A program made the position numbers and the translations under genes. The notes beneath the pieces were generated by a model. It ran no database searches and was not told the origin of the DNA. It saw nothing but the letters and a program-made list of their open reading frames with translations. Shown piece after piece: positions 8,559 through 15,878 of a stretch of 64,000 nucleotides of DNA. This DNA is from an uncultured Bacteroidales bacterium (GTDB lineage Bacteria > Bacteroidota > Bacteroidia > Bacteroidales > Paludibacteraceae), in assembly GCA_902800525.1 (NCBI GenBank), contig CADCEV010000014.1, forward strand, positions 25,122-89,121. Reading direction: 5' to 3'. Each line of letters starts with the position of its first letter. Within the stretch, counting starts at the first letter, position 1.

Positions 8559-8598
8559 CATCATTTTTTTAATGAATCAACCAAGTTTGGAACCTTCT

Positions 8599-8750
8599 GG
8601 GGACCCCGAAAATTTTAATTTTTGCGGGTGAAGAAGTGCCTCGGATGGCACTTCGAGTGTTGCAAGCAACACATAGAACTTTCGGAGGCGATGGTCGCAC
8701 CTGCCATTAAGCGGAGCGGTATGGCTTTTGCGATCCATTTGCCGAACGCG
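8599..8750 (+). repeat. Dispersed element, copy A
   Basis: Shares ordered blocks with the reverse complement of 19091-19191: the palindrome GGGGACCCCG with an AAAATTTTAATTTTT tail, a cggaggc block, an AGCGGAGCGGTAT block and TTGCCGAACGCG at the end. Spacers differ, so the copies are old or fast-evolving. No coding capacity is visible. Confidence 0.6.
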
Positions 8751-8918
8751 ACTGTTAGTCATTCTTGTATATTCTTAGTCATTCGTTAAAGAGAATTTAC
8801 CCGATTCTTAATAATAGTACATTTTACTATACTGCGAAAATTATCAGTATGCCAAAATTTGCTCATGTCCGAAAAAAGCAGTAATTATCCTTCTCAAGCA
8901 AAAAAATCCCACAAAAAC

Positions 8919-8949
8919 TTGCACATGTGGGATATTTTTTGTAATTTTG
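8919..8949 (+). promoter_or_regulatory. Promoter upstream of a gene remnant
   Basis: TTG at 8919-8921 in CTTGCACATG, then TAATTTTG at 8942-8949, 20 nt apart. The first recognisable coding sequence downstream is a decayed deiminase fragment, so the promoter may now drive the phosphoesterase gene at 9203. Confidence 0.7.
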
Positions 8950-9047
8950 CAGGCGAATTAGTGTATTGCTGAGATAAATAACGTTCTATACCCACAAATA
9001 TATGACAAAGCATTTTATACCGGCACTTGCTTGCGCCACGGCATATC

Positions 9048-9188
9048 ATGGCGGTAGCCGGGCAGAGCAAAGCCTATCAACAGCGTCTGGCTGAAGCCGG
9101 TGTGACCGTGGAATGGGTACCCTTGGAGAGCCTTATTGATGGCTACGGAGCTGCCCATTGTATGACGCAAGTGCTCAAACGTTTTTAA
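9048..9188 (+). pseudogene. C-terminal remnant of an arginine/citrulline deiminase-like enzyme
   Basis: Only 46 codons remain. They read AYQQRLAEAGVTVEWVPLES and then DGYGAAHCMTQVLKR before the stop. The GYGAAHCMTQ end, with the catalytic-type His-Cys near the C-terminus, resembles guanidino-group-modifying enzymes (amidinotransferase/deiminase fold). The N-terminal part is missing. Just upstream, 9002-9047 is open in another frame and may be more remnant. The assignment rests on the C-terminal motif alone. Confidence 0.5.
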
Positions 9189-9202
9189 AAGAAATAAAAG
9201 AT

Positions 9203-10747
9203 ATGAAGAAAATTACTAATCTTTTGTTGATGACCTGTCTGGCATTCAGTACATGCCTGACCAGTTGTGTTAATGACAAAGAAGTGGTAGATCCCAAAGA
9301 CAAAGACCCGAACTCCAAGTATATTATTGTGATGAGCGACATCCACGTAATGGCTCCTGAACTGCTGGAAAAAAGAGGTTCCGCCTTTGATGATTATCTG
9401 AGTCAGGATCCCAAGCTGTTGGAATATAGCGACGAGGTGTTGGAAAATCTGGTAGGCGAGACGCTGGAGCGCAAGCCTGACCTGGTCATCATTCCGGGCG
9501 ATCTGACGAAAGACGGAGAATTAGTGAGTCATCAGTTGGTGGTGAATATTCTCACAAGACTGCGTAATGCCGGCATACCGGTCATTGTATTGCCGGGCAA
9601 TCACGACATTGACAATCCGGAGGGCTATTACTTTGACGGCGACCACACGCGCCCGGCAACGCGCACATCGCCGGAGCAGTTTGCGTCGCTATATGCTGAT
9701 TTCGGTTACAACCAGGCTTATGCCAAAGACCCCGCCTCGCTGTCGTACGTCTGCGAACCGCTGAAAGGATTGGTATTGCTGTGCATCGACACCGATAAGT
9801 ATGAGGAAAATCGCTCCATAGATAAGGGCGACACGATAAACTATAACCAAACTTCGGGCCGTATCCGTCCGGCTACGCTGAGTTGGATGTTAGATGAGGC
9901 AGATAAAGCCCGCGCTATAGGAAAACAGGTTGTGCTGGTACAACACCATAACATCGTACAGCATTATGATGCCCAAGGAACGCTCCAAGGCGCTTATCTC
10001 ATTGATGACTACGAGAATGTAAGCCGGCAGCTGATGGAGCATGGCATACACATGGCATTGACCGGACATTCGCATCTGCAGGATATAGCTCAGTATCGCA
10101 TCATAACAGACGATGCCCGGATTGACAGCCTGATTGACGTGGCTACAGGATCAGTTATCTCTTACCCTAACCCGTGGCGCACAATCAAGGTGAATAGTGA
10201 TTTCACGGAGTGGCAGATCAGTACTGAATACGTGAAGACTATACCCTCGCTGAGCAACGTGAAAGAGACGTGCTACAAAAGCCTTTATGACAATTTCATG
10301 GGAGGACTTGGGTGGCACATCAAAGATGGATGGAGCAGCATCAATCAATTACGCTATCAGCTGGAAGGTATGGGCTTACCACCGGAATTCCTGCCTCAAA
10401 CACCCGAAGAAATGACACAGATGCTGACAACATACCTCGGCGATCAGTTAACCGGAATCTTCATGATTTATAACGAGGGCAACGAATGGAAGAATCCGCA
10501 AGCATCCATACTGGAAAGCCAGTTGAAGAGCAATATGGAGCAAATGTTGCGTGACAGAGCGGCAACGGTCGGCTTGGATGAAACGCAGACCGAAGGGATC
10601 GTCTATACTTTCAATGACATGTACAACATGTATATGGAGCCGGGAGTAAAGAGTATGATAACAGATATCAACCAGTATATCGCTCCTGATAATAGATTGA
10701 CAAGCAGAACGGACGATCTCAACCTTGTGTTGCGTTTAGCCCGATAA
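9203..10747 (+). CDS. Calcineurin-like metallophosphoesterase lipoprotein
   Basis: Predicted periplasmic or surface lipoprotein with a two-metal phosphoesterase domain. It is 514 aa from the ATG at 9203, chosen because it gives a clean signal peptide with lipobox LTSC (Cys22); an upstream GTG/ATG frame extension at 9158 lacks one. Metal-binding motifs appear in order: SDIH at 45-48, PGDL near 102, PGNHD near 132, VQHHN near 252 and GHSH near 290. The C-terminal third is alpha-helical and unassigned. Substrate is unknown. It sits among gene remnants and may be transcribed from the promoter at 8919-8949. Confidence 0.85.
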   Translation: MKKITNLLLMTCLAFSTCLTSCVNDKEVVDPKDKDPNSKYIIVMSDIHVMAPELLEKRGSAFDDYLSQDPKLLEYSDEVLENLVGETLERKPDLVIIPGDLTKDGELVSHQLVVNILTRLRNAGIPVIVLPGNHDIDNPEGYYFDGDHTRPATRTSPEQFASLYADFGYNQAYAKDPASLSYVCEPLKGLVLLCIDTDKYEENRSIDKGDTINYNQTSGRIRPATLSWMLDEADKARAIGKQVVLVQHHNIVQHYDAQGTLQGAYLIDDYENVSRQLMEHGIHMALTGHSHLQDIAQYRIITDDARIDSLIDVATGSVISYPNPWRTIKVNSDFTEWQISTEYVKTIPSLSNVKETCYKSLYDNFMGGLGWHIKDGWSSINQLRYQLEGMGLPPEFLPQTPEEMTQMLTTYLGDQLTGIFMIYNEGNEWKNPQASILESQLKSNMEQMLRDRAATVGLDETQTEGIVYTFNDMYNMYMEPGVKSMITDINQYIAPDNRLTSRTDDLNLVLRLAR

Positions 10748-10897
10748 TTCTGGGTGTTACGTCGCCTTCTGCTTAAGAAAGGTATTGAACTGGCATATGG
10801 CCATAAGGTCAGCATGCCTGTGCGCAACAGGCTTTCCGTACGAACGGTCAAGATGTTCGCAAAGAACGTCAATACCGCCATCCACAAATCAAACTGA
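10748..10897 (+). pseudogene. Flavodoxin/EFR1-type C-terminal remnant
   Basis: Fifty codons, in frame after the stop of the phosphoesterase gene and lacking a start. They read VLRRLLLKKGIELAYGHKVS and then MPVRN, followed by a helical tail ending in a stop. The piece resembles the region of EFR1-type flavodoxin-ferredoxin proteins in which a helix precedes a MP-N motif. It is 26 nt before a second fragment that looks like the N-terminus of the same kind of protein, so one ancestral gene may have been rearranged or two copies deleted. Confidence 0.45.
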
Positions 10898-10923
10898 AAG
10901 ACCTGCTGCTAAGATAAACTAAC

Positions 10924-11019
10924 ATGATATATTATTTCTCAGCTACAGGCAACAGCCAGCATGTGGCAACCCGTATCGCCGAAGCCATCGGCACGCAAGC
11001 GCAGTCCATTGGACATTAA
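10924..11019 (+). pseudogene. Flavodoxin/EFR1-type N-terminal remnant
   Basis: Thirty-one codons reading MIYYFSATGNSQHVATRIAE and AIGTQAQSIGH, then stop. SATGNS is the FMN phosphate-binding loop of flavodoxins, in the form seen in EFR1 ferrodoxins. The remaining flavodoxin fold and the ferredoxin domain are missing, so it is a 5' stub. Confidence 0.6.
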
Positions 11020-11052
11020 AAGAAAATATTAACCAACAAAAATTATATTCTT

Positions 11053-11223
11053 ATGAAAGAGCAAGTATTGAATGCCATGCGCGAAGCAGGCAAGCCGGTA
11101 TCGGCAGGTGAAGTAGCCAAGTCTTTGAATGCGGACCGCAAAGAGGTGGACAAAGCCTTTGCAGACCTCAAGAAAGAAGGTGCCATCGTGTCGCCTGTTC
11201 GTTGCAAATGGACCGTAGCATGA
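11053..11223 (+). CDS. Small winged-helix DNA-binding protein
   Basis: A 56 aa protein, MKEQVLNAMREAGKPVSAGE through KEVDKAFADLKKEGAIVSPV to the C-terminal RCKWTVA. The pattern of three helices and a beta hairpin (GAIVSP-RCKWT) fits a minimal winged helix domain. It may be an intact stand-alone regulator; similar short proteins occur widely in gut anaerobes. It sits between flavodoxin remnants and a glutamine-amidotransferase-like lipoprotein, and no target site can be inferred. Confidence 0.6.
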   Translation: MKEQVLNAMREAGKPVSAGEVAKSLNADRKEVDKAFADLKKEGAIVSPVRCKWTVA

Positions 11224-11299
11224 CAAACACCCAAACCGATACACATCGGTCGGTTGTGGGTGGCAATCCTATTAAAGTAATAAAGATGATTGAACATAA

Positions 11300-12271
11300 A
11301 TGAAAATAAGAAGTTTATTCGTTGTTATATGCACTGCCTTTTTGCTCTCTTCGTGCGGCAGGCAGGAACCCGAAAAACCGGTTCGTATAGGCATAGCCTG
11401 GCGTGGAGATAGTACAGCGGTAACTTATACTTCCACTCTGCTAAGTGTGCGGGAGGCAGGTGCTATTCCTGTTCCGCTGCCTTTATTCAAGTCTCCGCAG
11501 ATGGAGTATGACGGCGACCGGTTAAAGGAGCAGTATTTGGACAGCCATGGCATCCTGTTGCAGGAGTATGCCGACGCGGTCAAATCCAATCCTCTTCATG
11601 GCCAAAATCTCTCCGATATACTGAATGGTTTGGATGCGCTCATTTTTACCGGCGGTTCAGATATCAGTCCCACACTATACAAAATACCCGAACCTTGGCA
11701 TGGAATTGAAAGCGAAGGCATGTATGACGGACGCCGCGATGTGTCGGATTATATCCTTATGTCCTGGTGTCTGGAGCGTGAAGAAACGTTGCCCGTGTTG
11801 TGCATCTGCCGTGGTATGCAGATGTTAGGAGTGGTGTCCGGGGCAAGTATGATTCAAGATCTACGGACTTTCTTCGATGAGTTGGAACTTGCATATCATG
11901 ACGACCATCGCGTGGAACCCTCTGATGAACACGGGCGTAACTTCGCTTCTCATTCTGTACATATTACGGACGCCACGTCGCTAATCCGGCAAATCGCAGG
12001 AACCGATAGTATAGCGCGAGTTCCATCTTGGCATCACCAAGCTATCCGAAGCGTAGAAAGAACCGCTCTGAAAGTGACCGCCGTTACGTCCACGAACGGA
12101 GTGAACATCATTGAGGCAGTGGAGCGTACGGACAAACCTTTCTTTGTGGGTGTCCAGTTTCATCCCGAGGTGGCGGTTAGCAAGCACGTGAATAAAGACC
12201 CTGAAGCATCTCGATTTATGTCTTATGATGAGGCAATGCGTTACTTCCGGGCTTTGGTGAAAGTAAGATGA
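11300..12271 (+). CDS. Class I glutamine amidotransferase-like (peptidase C26) lipoprotein
   Basis: A secreted relative of gamma-glutamyl-GABA hydrolase (PuuD-like). It is 323 aa with a lipoprotein signal peptide ending LLSSC (Cys19), so it acts in the periplasm or outer membrane, unusual for this fold. Active-site elements are present: nucleophile Cys170 in CICRGMQ, and His288 and Glu290 in QFHPE. FTGGSDISP near 116-124 matches the substrate-binding segment of the family. It likely hydrolyses a gamma-glutamyl bond; the exact substrate is unknown. Confidence 0.85.
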   Translation: MKIRSLFVVICTAFLLSSCGRQEPEKPVRIGIAWRGDSTAVTYTSTLLSVREAGAIPVPLPLFKSPQMEYDGDRLKEQYLDSHGILLQEYADAVKSNPLHGQNLSDILNGLDALIFTGGSDISPTLYKIPEPWHGIESEGMYDGRRDVSDYILMSWCLEREETLPVLCICRGMQMLGVVSGASMIQDLRTFFDELELAYHDDHRVEPSDEHGRNFASHSVHITDATSLIRQIAGTDSIARVPSWHHQAIRSVERTALKVTAVTSTNGVNIIEAVERTDKPFFVGVQFHPEVAVSKHVNKDPEASRFMSYDEAMRYFRALVKVR

Positions 12272-12379
12272 TAGAATCAAGGCTAATGTAACGCCTCTAT
12301 AGTACCCTTGCATAATGGACAAATTGGCACAAAAGATGGACAATTTTTTCAAAGAAAAAACTAATTTAGCAGAATTATT

Positions 12380-12766
12380 ATGACACTACATGTAACACCG
12401 GAGTATATCACTTCTCTGAAGCCGAACGAGATCTTTGTGTTCGGCAGTAATCTTGCGGGCATGCATGGCGGCGGAGCGGCGCACATTGCGCACAAACTCT
12501 TTGGAGCAGAGTGGGGTGTGGGAGTCGGTCCGACAGGGCAATGTTATGCCATTCCGACCATGCAAGGCGGCGTGGAGACCATCCGTCCGTATGTGGATGA
12601 GTTTATTGACTACGCGAAGCAACATCCGGAACTGCTGTTTCGCGTGACGCGCATCGGTTGTGGTATAGCCGGTTTTACGAACGAAGAGATAGCTCCGCTT
12701 TTCAAAGCCGCCGTGGCAATGGAGAATGTCTCGCTGCCGAATGGCTGGAGAGAGATGATTGGATAA
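12380..12766 (+). CDS. A1S_2505-type phage-associated protein
   Basis: A 128 aa soluble protein. Glycine-rich motifs FVFGSNLAGMHGGGAA at 20-35, YAIPTMQGGVE near 55-65 and VTRIGCGIAGF near 91-101 match a widespread family often annotated as phage non-structural protein A1S_2505. The pattern hints at a nucleotide-binding Rossmann-like or macro-like fold, but no activity is assigned to it. No phage genes are nearby. It opens a run of four closely spaced genes through 13680. Confidence 0.7.
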   Translation: MTLHVTPEYITSLKPNEIFVFGSNLAGMHGGGAAHIAHKLFGAEWGVGVGPTGQCYAIPTMQGGVETIRPYVDEFIDYAKQHPELLFRVTRIGCGIAGFTNEEIAPLFKAAVAMENVSLPNGWREMIG

Positions 12767-12773
12767 CTTTGTT

Positions 12774-12887
12774 ATGACTTACGACGAGTACATAGCGCAA
12801 CAGCAGCAAGCGATTGATGAGGAACAGCCGGATGACACTTGCTTCATGGAGTACCAGCCTGAAGGACAGTTTGTAAGAGGGCACTAA
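12774..12887 (+). CDS. Small acidic peptide gene of unknown function
   Basis: Encodes 37 aa starting MTYDEYIAQQQQAIDEEQPD and ending GQFVRGH. It starts 7 nt after the previous stop and ends 5 nt before the acetyltransferase start. A second, shorter version of its first 12 residues begins at 13677, which argues that this reading frame is or was real. No function can be proposed. Confidence 0.45.
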   Translation: MTYDEYIAQQQQAIDEEQPDDTCFMEYQPEGQFVRGH

Positions 12888-12892
12888 TAGAA

Positions 12893-13453
12893 ATGAATAT
12901 GACAGAATACGAAAAAATGCTTCATAACATGCCGTATGATTATACGGACAAGGAAGTTCAGGCGAATATCCTGCGGGCGTATTATGCCATGCGGGATCTC
13001 AATCAATGCGGCGCATGGGATATGGACGAGTTGCACCGTTGTATCAAAGCTCTCATTCCCGATGCGCATCCCTCGGTAATCATTTGTCCGCCATTCCATT
13101 GCGACCACGGTAACCGAATCAGCATAGGCGAAGGTTCGTTTATCAATTTTAATGGGGTCTTCTTGGATGGCGGAGGTATCACTATCGGCGCTCACACGCT
13201 CATCGGGCCTAACTGCCAACTGCTGACGCCTGATCATCCGCATGATTATCTGGAGCGGCGTCAGACCATAGAAACAGGTCTGCCGATACGCATCGGCGAT
13301 GACTGCTGGCTGGGCGGCGGAGTGATTGTTTGTCCGGGTGTCACCATCGGTAACCGTGTGATTGTTGGAGCCGGTTCGGTCGTCACGCATGACATCCCAG
13401 ATGATGTCGTCGTTGCCGGCAATCCCGCCAGGATTATAAACACGAAGAAATGA
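12893..13453 (+). CDS. Maltose/galactoside O-acetyltransferase-like hexapeptide enzyme
   Basis: Trimeric left-handed beta-helix acetyltransferase of the Maa/LacA type, 186 aa. The N-terminal helical cap (MLHNMPYDYTDKEV) is typical. It is followed by FINFNGVFLDGGGITIGAHT, the LLTPDHPHD segment carrying the active-site His, and hexapeptide repeats through CPGVTIGNRVIVGAGSVVTH to the closing GNPARII. It uses acetyl-CoA; the acceptor is probably a sugar hydroxyl. A second in-frame ATG at 12899 is also possible. Its last codons overlap the start of the next gene (ATGA). Confidence 0.9.
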   Translation: MNMTEYEKMLHNMPYDYTDKEVQANILRAYYAMRDLNQCGAWDMDELHRCIKALIPDAHPSVIICPPFHCDHGNRISIGEGSFINFNGVFLDGGGITIGAHTLIGPNCQLLTPDHPHDYLERRQTIETGLPIRIGDDCWLGGGVIVCPGVTIGNRVIVGAGSVVTHDIPDDVVVAGNPARIINTKK

Positions 13454-13680
13454 AATTGATAGACACCACTAATATGTGCTCGCACTTGCAGCGGAAGTTA
13501 TTCACCGAGAACGGCGAGTACTGCGCTATCCGTGAGCAGATAGAGACCGACTCGACGCTGACAGCTGTTGTCCGTTCTCGGCAGTTACATATCTATCGCG
13601 ACGGAAAGAAAATCCTTGTCCTTGCAGGCAAGAGTGCGCCGAAGATCATTCGGGAAGATAAATTGACAAAATTATTATGA
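13450..13680 (+). CDS. Hypothetical 76 aa protein
   Basis: Not recognised. It has no signal peptide or membrane segment; the mid part LHIYRDGKKILVLAGKSAP looks like paired beta strands. It starts inside the end of the acetyltransferase gene (ATGA overlap) and ends inside a start codon for a short duplicate peptide, so it is part of a tightly packed run. Confidence 0.5.
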   Translation: MKLIDTTNMCSHLQRKLFTENGEYCAIREQIETDSTLTAVVRSRQLHIYRDGKKILVLAGKSAPKIIREDKLTKLL

Positions 13681-13727
13681 CATACGAAGAATACATAGCC
13701 CAACAGCAGCAAACTTTGCATATTTGA
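13677..13727 (+). pseudogene. Truncated duplicate of the 12774 small gene
   Basis: Sixteen codons beginning MTYEEYIAQQQQ, nearly identical to the first 12 codons of the gene at 12774, then diverging into an early stop. It overlaps the preceding gene by 4 nt, as if the small gene once followed it in the same way. It is most likely the scar of a duplication followed by deletion. Confidence 0.5.
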
Positions 13728-13786
13728 AAAAAATCTATATATTTGCACACTCTTTTAGTTTGTGGGAGTATGAAGCAGTAATTTTG
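13715..13786 (+). promoter_or_regulatory. Probable promoter(s) of the WYL regulator
   Basis: Two -7-like boxes: TATATTTG at 13738-13745 with TTTG at 13715-13718 (19 nt spacing), and TAATTTTG at 13779-13786 with a poorly spaced TTTG at 13759. Either would precede the ATG at 13808. Confidence 0.5.
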
Positions 13787-13807
13787 CAGCCGAAAAATTT
13801 AACGCAC

Positions 13808-14749
13808 ATGGAAACGAAAACAAATCAGAAGTCATCAAGGCCGTATCTCTTTAAGAGCTATATTTGGCTGGTAAATACTATCGCTCGCGGTCCTATATCA
13901 CGAGCCGCGATAGACGAGAAATGGGCGCACGCTTCTGCTAATTCATATAAGCAGGATTGTATCCCTGAAAGTAATTTCCACCGTTGGAAAAGCACTATTG
14001 AAGAACTTTTCGGTATCAAAATCAAGTGTAACGGGAATAACGAGTACTACATCGAGGAGGCTGCCGACTTACGCGGCGGCGATCTGCGTATGCGCGCTCT
14101 AAACCTTATGTCCGCAAACAACCTGCTTAAAGACAGCGAGGAGCTATCCGACCGAATTCTGTTTGAGCCTGTTCCTTCTGGAGAAAAGTTTTTGACTCCT
14201 ATCATTGAAGCTATGCGTGATATGACCGCCATCAACATGAAGTATCAAGGTTTCACGCGTCAAAAACCGGCTACTTTCAGCGTTGAGCCATATTGCCTCA
14301 AGGTGTTCAAGCAACGCTGGTATATGCTTGCGTATTCTCCCGGTCTTGATAAGACGATGATCTACTCTCTCGATCGTGTTCACGCAGTTGAACCGACCAA
14401 GCAGAAATATAAGTTGCCGAAGGGCTTCAATGCAGAAGAGTACTTTAAAAATACGTACGGTGTTACAGGCATGGATGAAGAGCCGGAGGATATCGAGATA
14501 TGTATCGATGCTATGCAGGCAAATTACTTACGTACACTGCCTCTCCATTCAACGCAAGAGGAGATTGAGCGCAATGATGACTATTCCATCTTCCGTTTTC
14601 ACATGGTTCCTTCCTTTGAGTTTATGCAGGAACTACGGAAGTATGGTTCGAATGTGCAGGTTATTTCTCCGGAATCTTTACGTTCTGAATTTGCTGCTGA
14701 TGCAGAAAGTTTAAATGACATTTATACAGGAAAGGCTCCTTGGATATGA
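13808..14749 (+). CDS. WYL-domain transcriptional regulator
   Basis: 313 aa from the ATG at 13808, which follows the promoter boxes; the upstream in-frame extension would overlap them. The N-terminal about 90 residues form a helix-turn-helix-type domain (IWLVNTIARGPISRAAIDEK). The WYL domain (about 120-215) has YCLKVFKQRWYMLAYS and IYSLDRVHAVE. A C-terminal WYL extension follows. WYL proteins sense nucleic-acid ligands and often control defence or DNA repair genes. It overlaps the next gene, an exonuclease, by 4 nt, so the two are probably coupled. Confidence 0.85.
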   Translation: METKTNQKSSRPYLFKSYIWLVNTIARGPISRAAIDEKWAHASANSYKQDCIPESNFHRWKSTIEELFGIKIKCNGNNEYYIEEAADLRGGDLRMRALNLMSANNLLKDSEELSDRILFEPVPSGEKFLTPIIEAMRDMTAINMKYQGFTRQKPATFSVEPYCLKVFKQRWYMLAYSPGLDKTMIYSLDRVHAVEPTKQKYKLPKGFNAEEYFKNTYGVTGMDEEPEDIEICIDAMQANYLRTLPLHSTQEEIERNDDYSIFRFHMVPSFEFMQELRKYGSNVQVISPESLRSEFAADAESLNDIYTGKAPWI

Positions 14750-15267
14750 AAGATTTTGTAGCTATAGATTTTGAGACCGCTAATGGTAAGCGTAGCAGTA
14801 TTTGTTCTGTGGGAGCGGTTGTCGTGAAGGACGGAGAAATCGTTGATTCCTTTTATTCCTTAGTAAAGCCCACGCCCAACTACTATGCATGGTTCTGCCA
14901 GGAGGTGCACGGTTTGGACTACTGCGACACAGATGATGCTGACTTCTTTCCGGAAGTGTGGGCACGCTTACAGAAAAAGGTGCACGAGTATTTCCCGTTC
15001 ATCGAAGATGGAGAAGTGCCCTTTGTTGCGCACAACGCACGCTTTGATGAAGGTTGCCTGCGTGCTGCATTTGCCACCTTTGATTTGGCTTTGCCAAACT
15101 ACGAGTTTATGGACACCCTTGCAGCATCGCGCAATTATTTTGGCTCTGCGCTCCTGAACCACCAATTACACACGGTCGCAGCTGCTTGTGGCTACGATCT
15201 GCAGAACCACCACCATGCCCTCGCCGACGCCGAAGCCTGCGCATGGATAGCAAGAGAAATTGTTTAA
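14746..15267 (+). CDS. DnaQ-like 3'-5' exonuclease
   Basis: DEDDh-type exonuclease, 173 aa. Catalytic residues are readable: D8 and E10 in AIDFETAN, the Asp in HNARFDEGCL, the His in HHALADAEAC and the following Asp. Similar stand-alone proteins act on DNA or RNA ends in repair and turnover. The ATG at 14746 overlaps the WYL stop (ATGA) and is preferred over an upstream TTG at 14740. Coupling to a WYL regulator suggests a DNA-damage or defence-related role. Confidence 0.85.
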   Translation: MKDFVAIDFETANGKRSSICSVGAVVVKDGEIVDSFYSLVKPTPNYYAWFCQEVHGLDYCDTDDADFFPEVWARLQKKVHEYFPFIEDGEVPFVAHNARFDEGCLRAAFATFDLALPNYEFMDTLAASRNYFGSALLNHQLHTVAAACGYDLQNHHHALADAEACAWIAREIV

Positions 15268-15280
15268 TTATATAATTTGA

Positions 15281-15874
15281 ATGATTATGAATACGTCAGG
15301 ACACAAAAGTATTGATCCTATTCTATGGGATGTTGCACAATTTGTCAATAATAACGGTAATGAAGCTTTTGGTTATATCCAGAGCGCATTTGGTATTGAT
15401 AAAGAAAGAGCTAATGCTCTTATTGACTACCTATGTATTGCTGGAATTGTCACTATGACAACATTTGGTCCCCGAGCAAATTATTTTGACAGGGATGGCT
15501 TAGTGGATAGATGTAGCTTACTTGATTTTATGTATGACAATCGTATGGAATTAAAGGCTATTTCACCGAAAATAAAAGTTCTTGATGAAGGTTTGATTAT
15601 AAGCACAAATGCCAAAATAGATGGTTACAAATGCATGTTGTTGATGTACATTGTCGAGAATGATTTAATCGCCATTTTGCGCGCAGATTCTGCAAACACA
15701 ATCATAGATGAGCATTTTGTTTCTCAATTTATAAAAGACAATTTTATGAACTATTTTGAATATGAAGAGCCTCATGCATTGATGAAATATTTCCCTATAG
15801 ACTTTTATGATTGTGCTTATGATTGGTACAAGAAAGTGCTGGCTAAATTCTTAGAATTTAACGAAGAAAACTAA
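15281..15874 (+). CDS. Hypothetical protein with FtsK-gamma-like winged helix
   Basis: 197 aa, or 195 from the second ATG at 15287. Residues about 10-55 (WDVAQFVNNNGNEAFGYIQS and FGIDKERANALIDYL) resemble the FtsK gamma winged helix that binds double-stranded DNA. The rest is not recognised. Base composition is clearly more AT-rich than the genes around it. It ends 4 nt before a PD-(D/E)XK nuclease-like gene. A DNA-recognising partner to a nuclease is a reasonable inference, not shown. Confidence 0.55.
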   Translation: MIMNTSGHKSIDPILWDVAQFVNNNGNEAFGYIQSAFGIDKERANALIDYLCIAGIVTMTTFGPRANYFDRDGLVDRCSLLDFMYDNRMELKAISPKIKVLDEGLIISTNAKIDGYKCMLLMYIVENDLIAILRADSANTIIDEHFVSQFIKDNFMNYFEYEEPHALMKYFPIDFYDCAYDWYKKVLAKFLEFNEEN

Positions 15875-15878
15875 TATT

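Larger units (their letters stand above)
8109..9047 (+). other. Gene-free repeat-rich kilobase
   Basis: No credible gene. It holds a strong terminator (8209-8245), a small perfect hairpin (8255-8271), three families of 9-nt tandem repeats with inverted partners (8351-8558), one copy of a dispersed element (8599-8750) and a promoter (8919-8949) that now reads into a gene remnant. I see nothing in 8272-8350 or 8751-8907 beyond AT-rich DNA. The open frames here are short and lack family resemblance. Confidence 0.7.
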
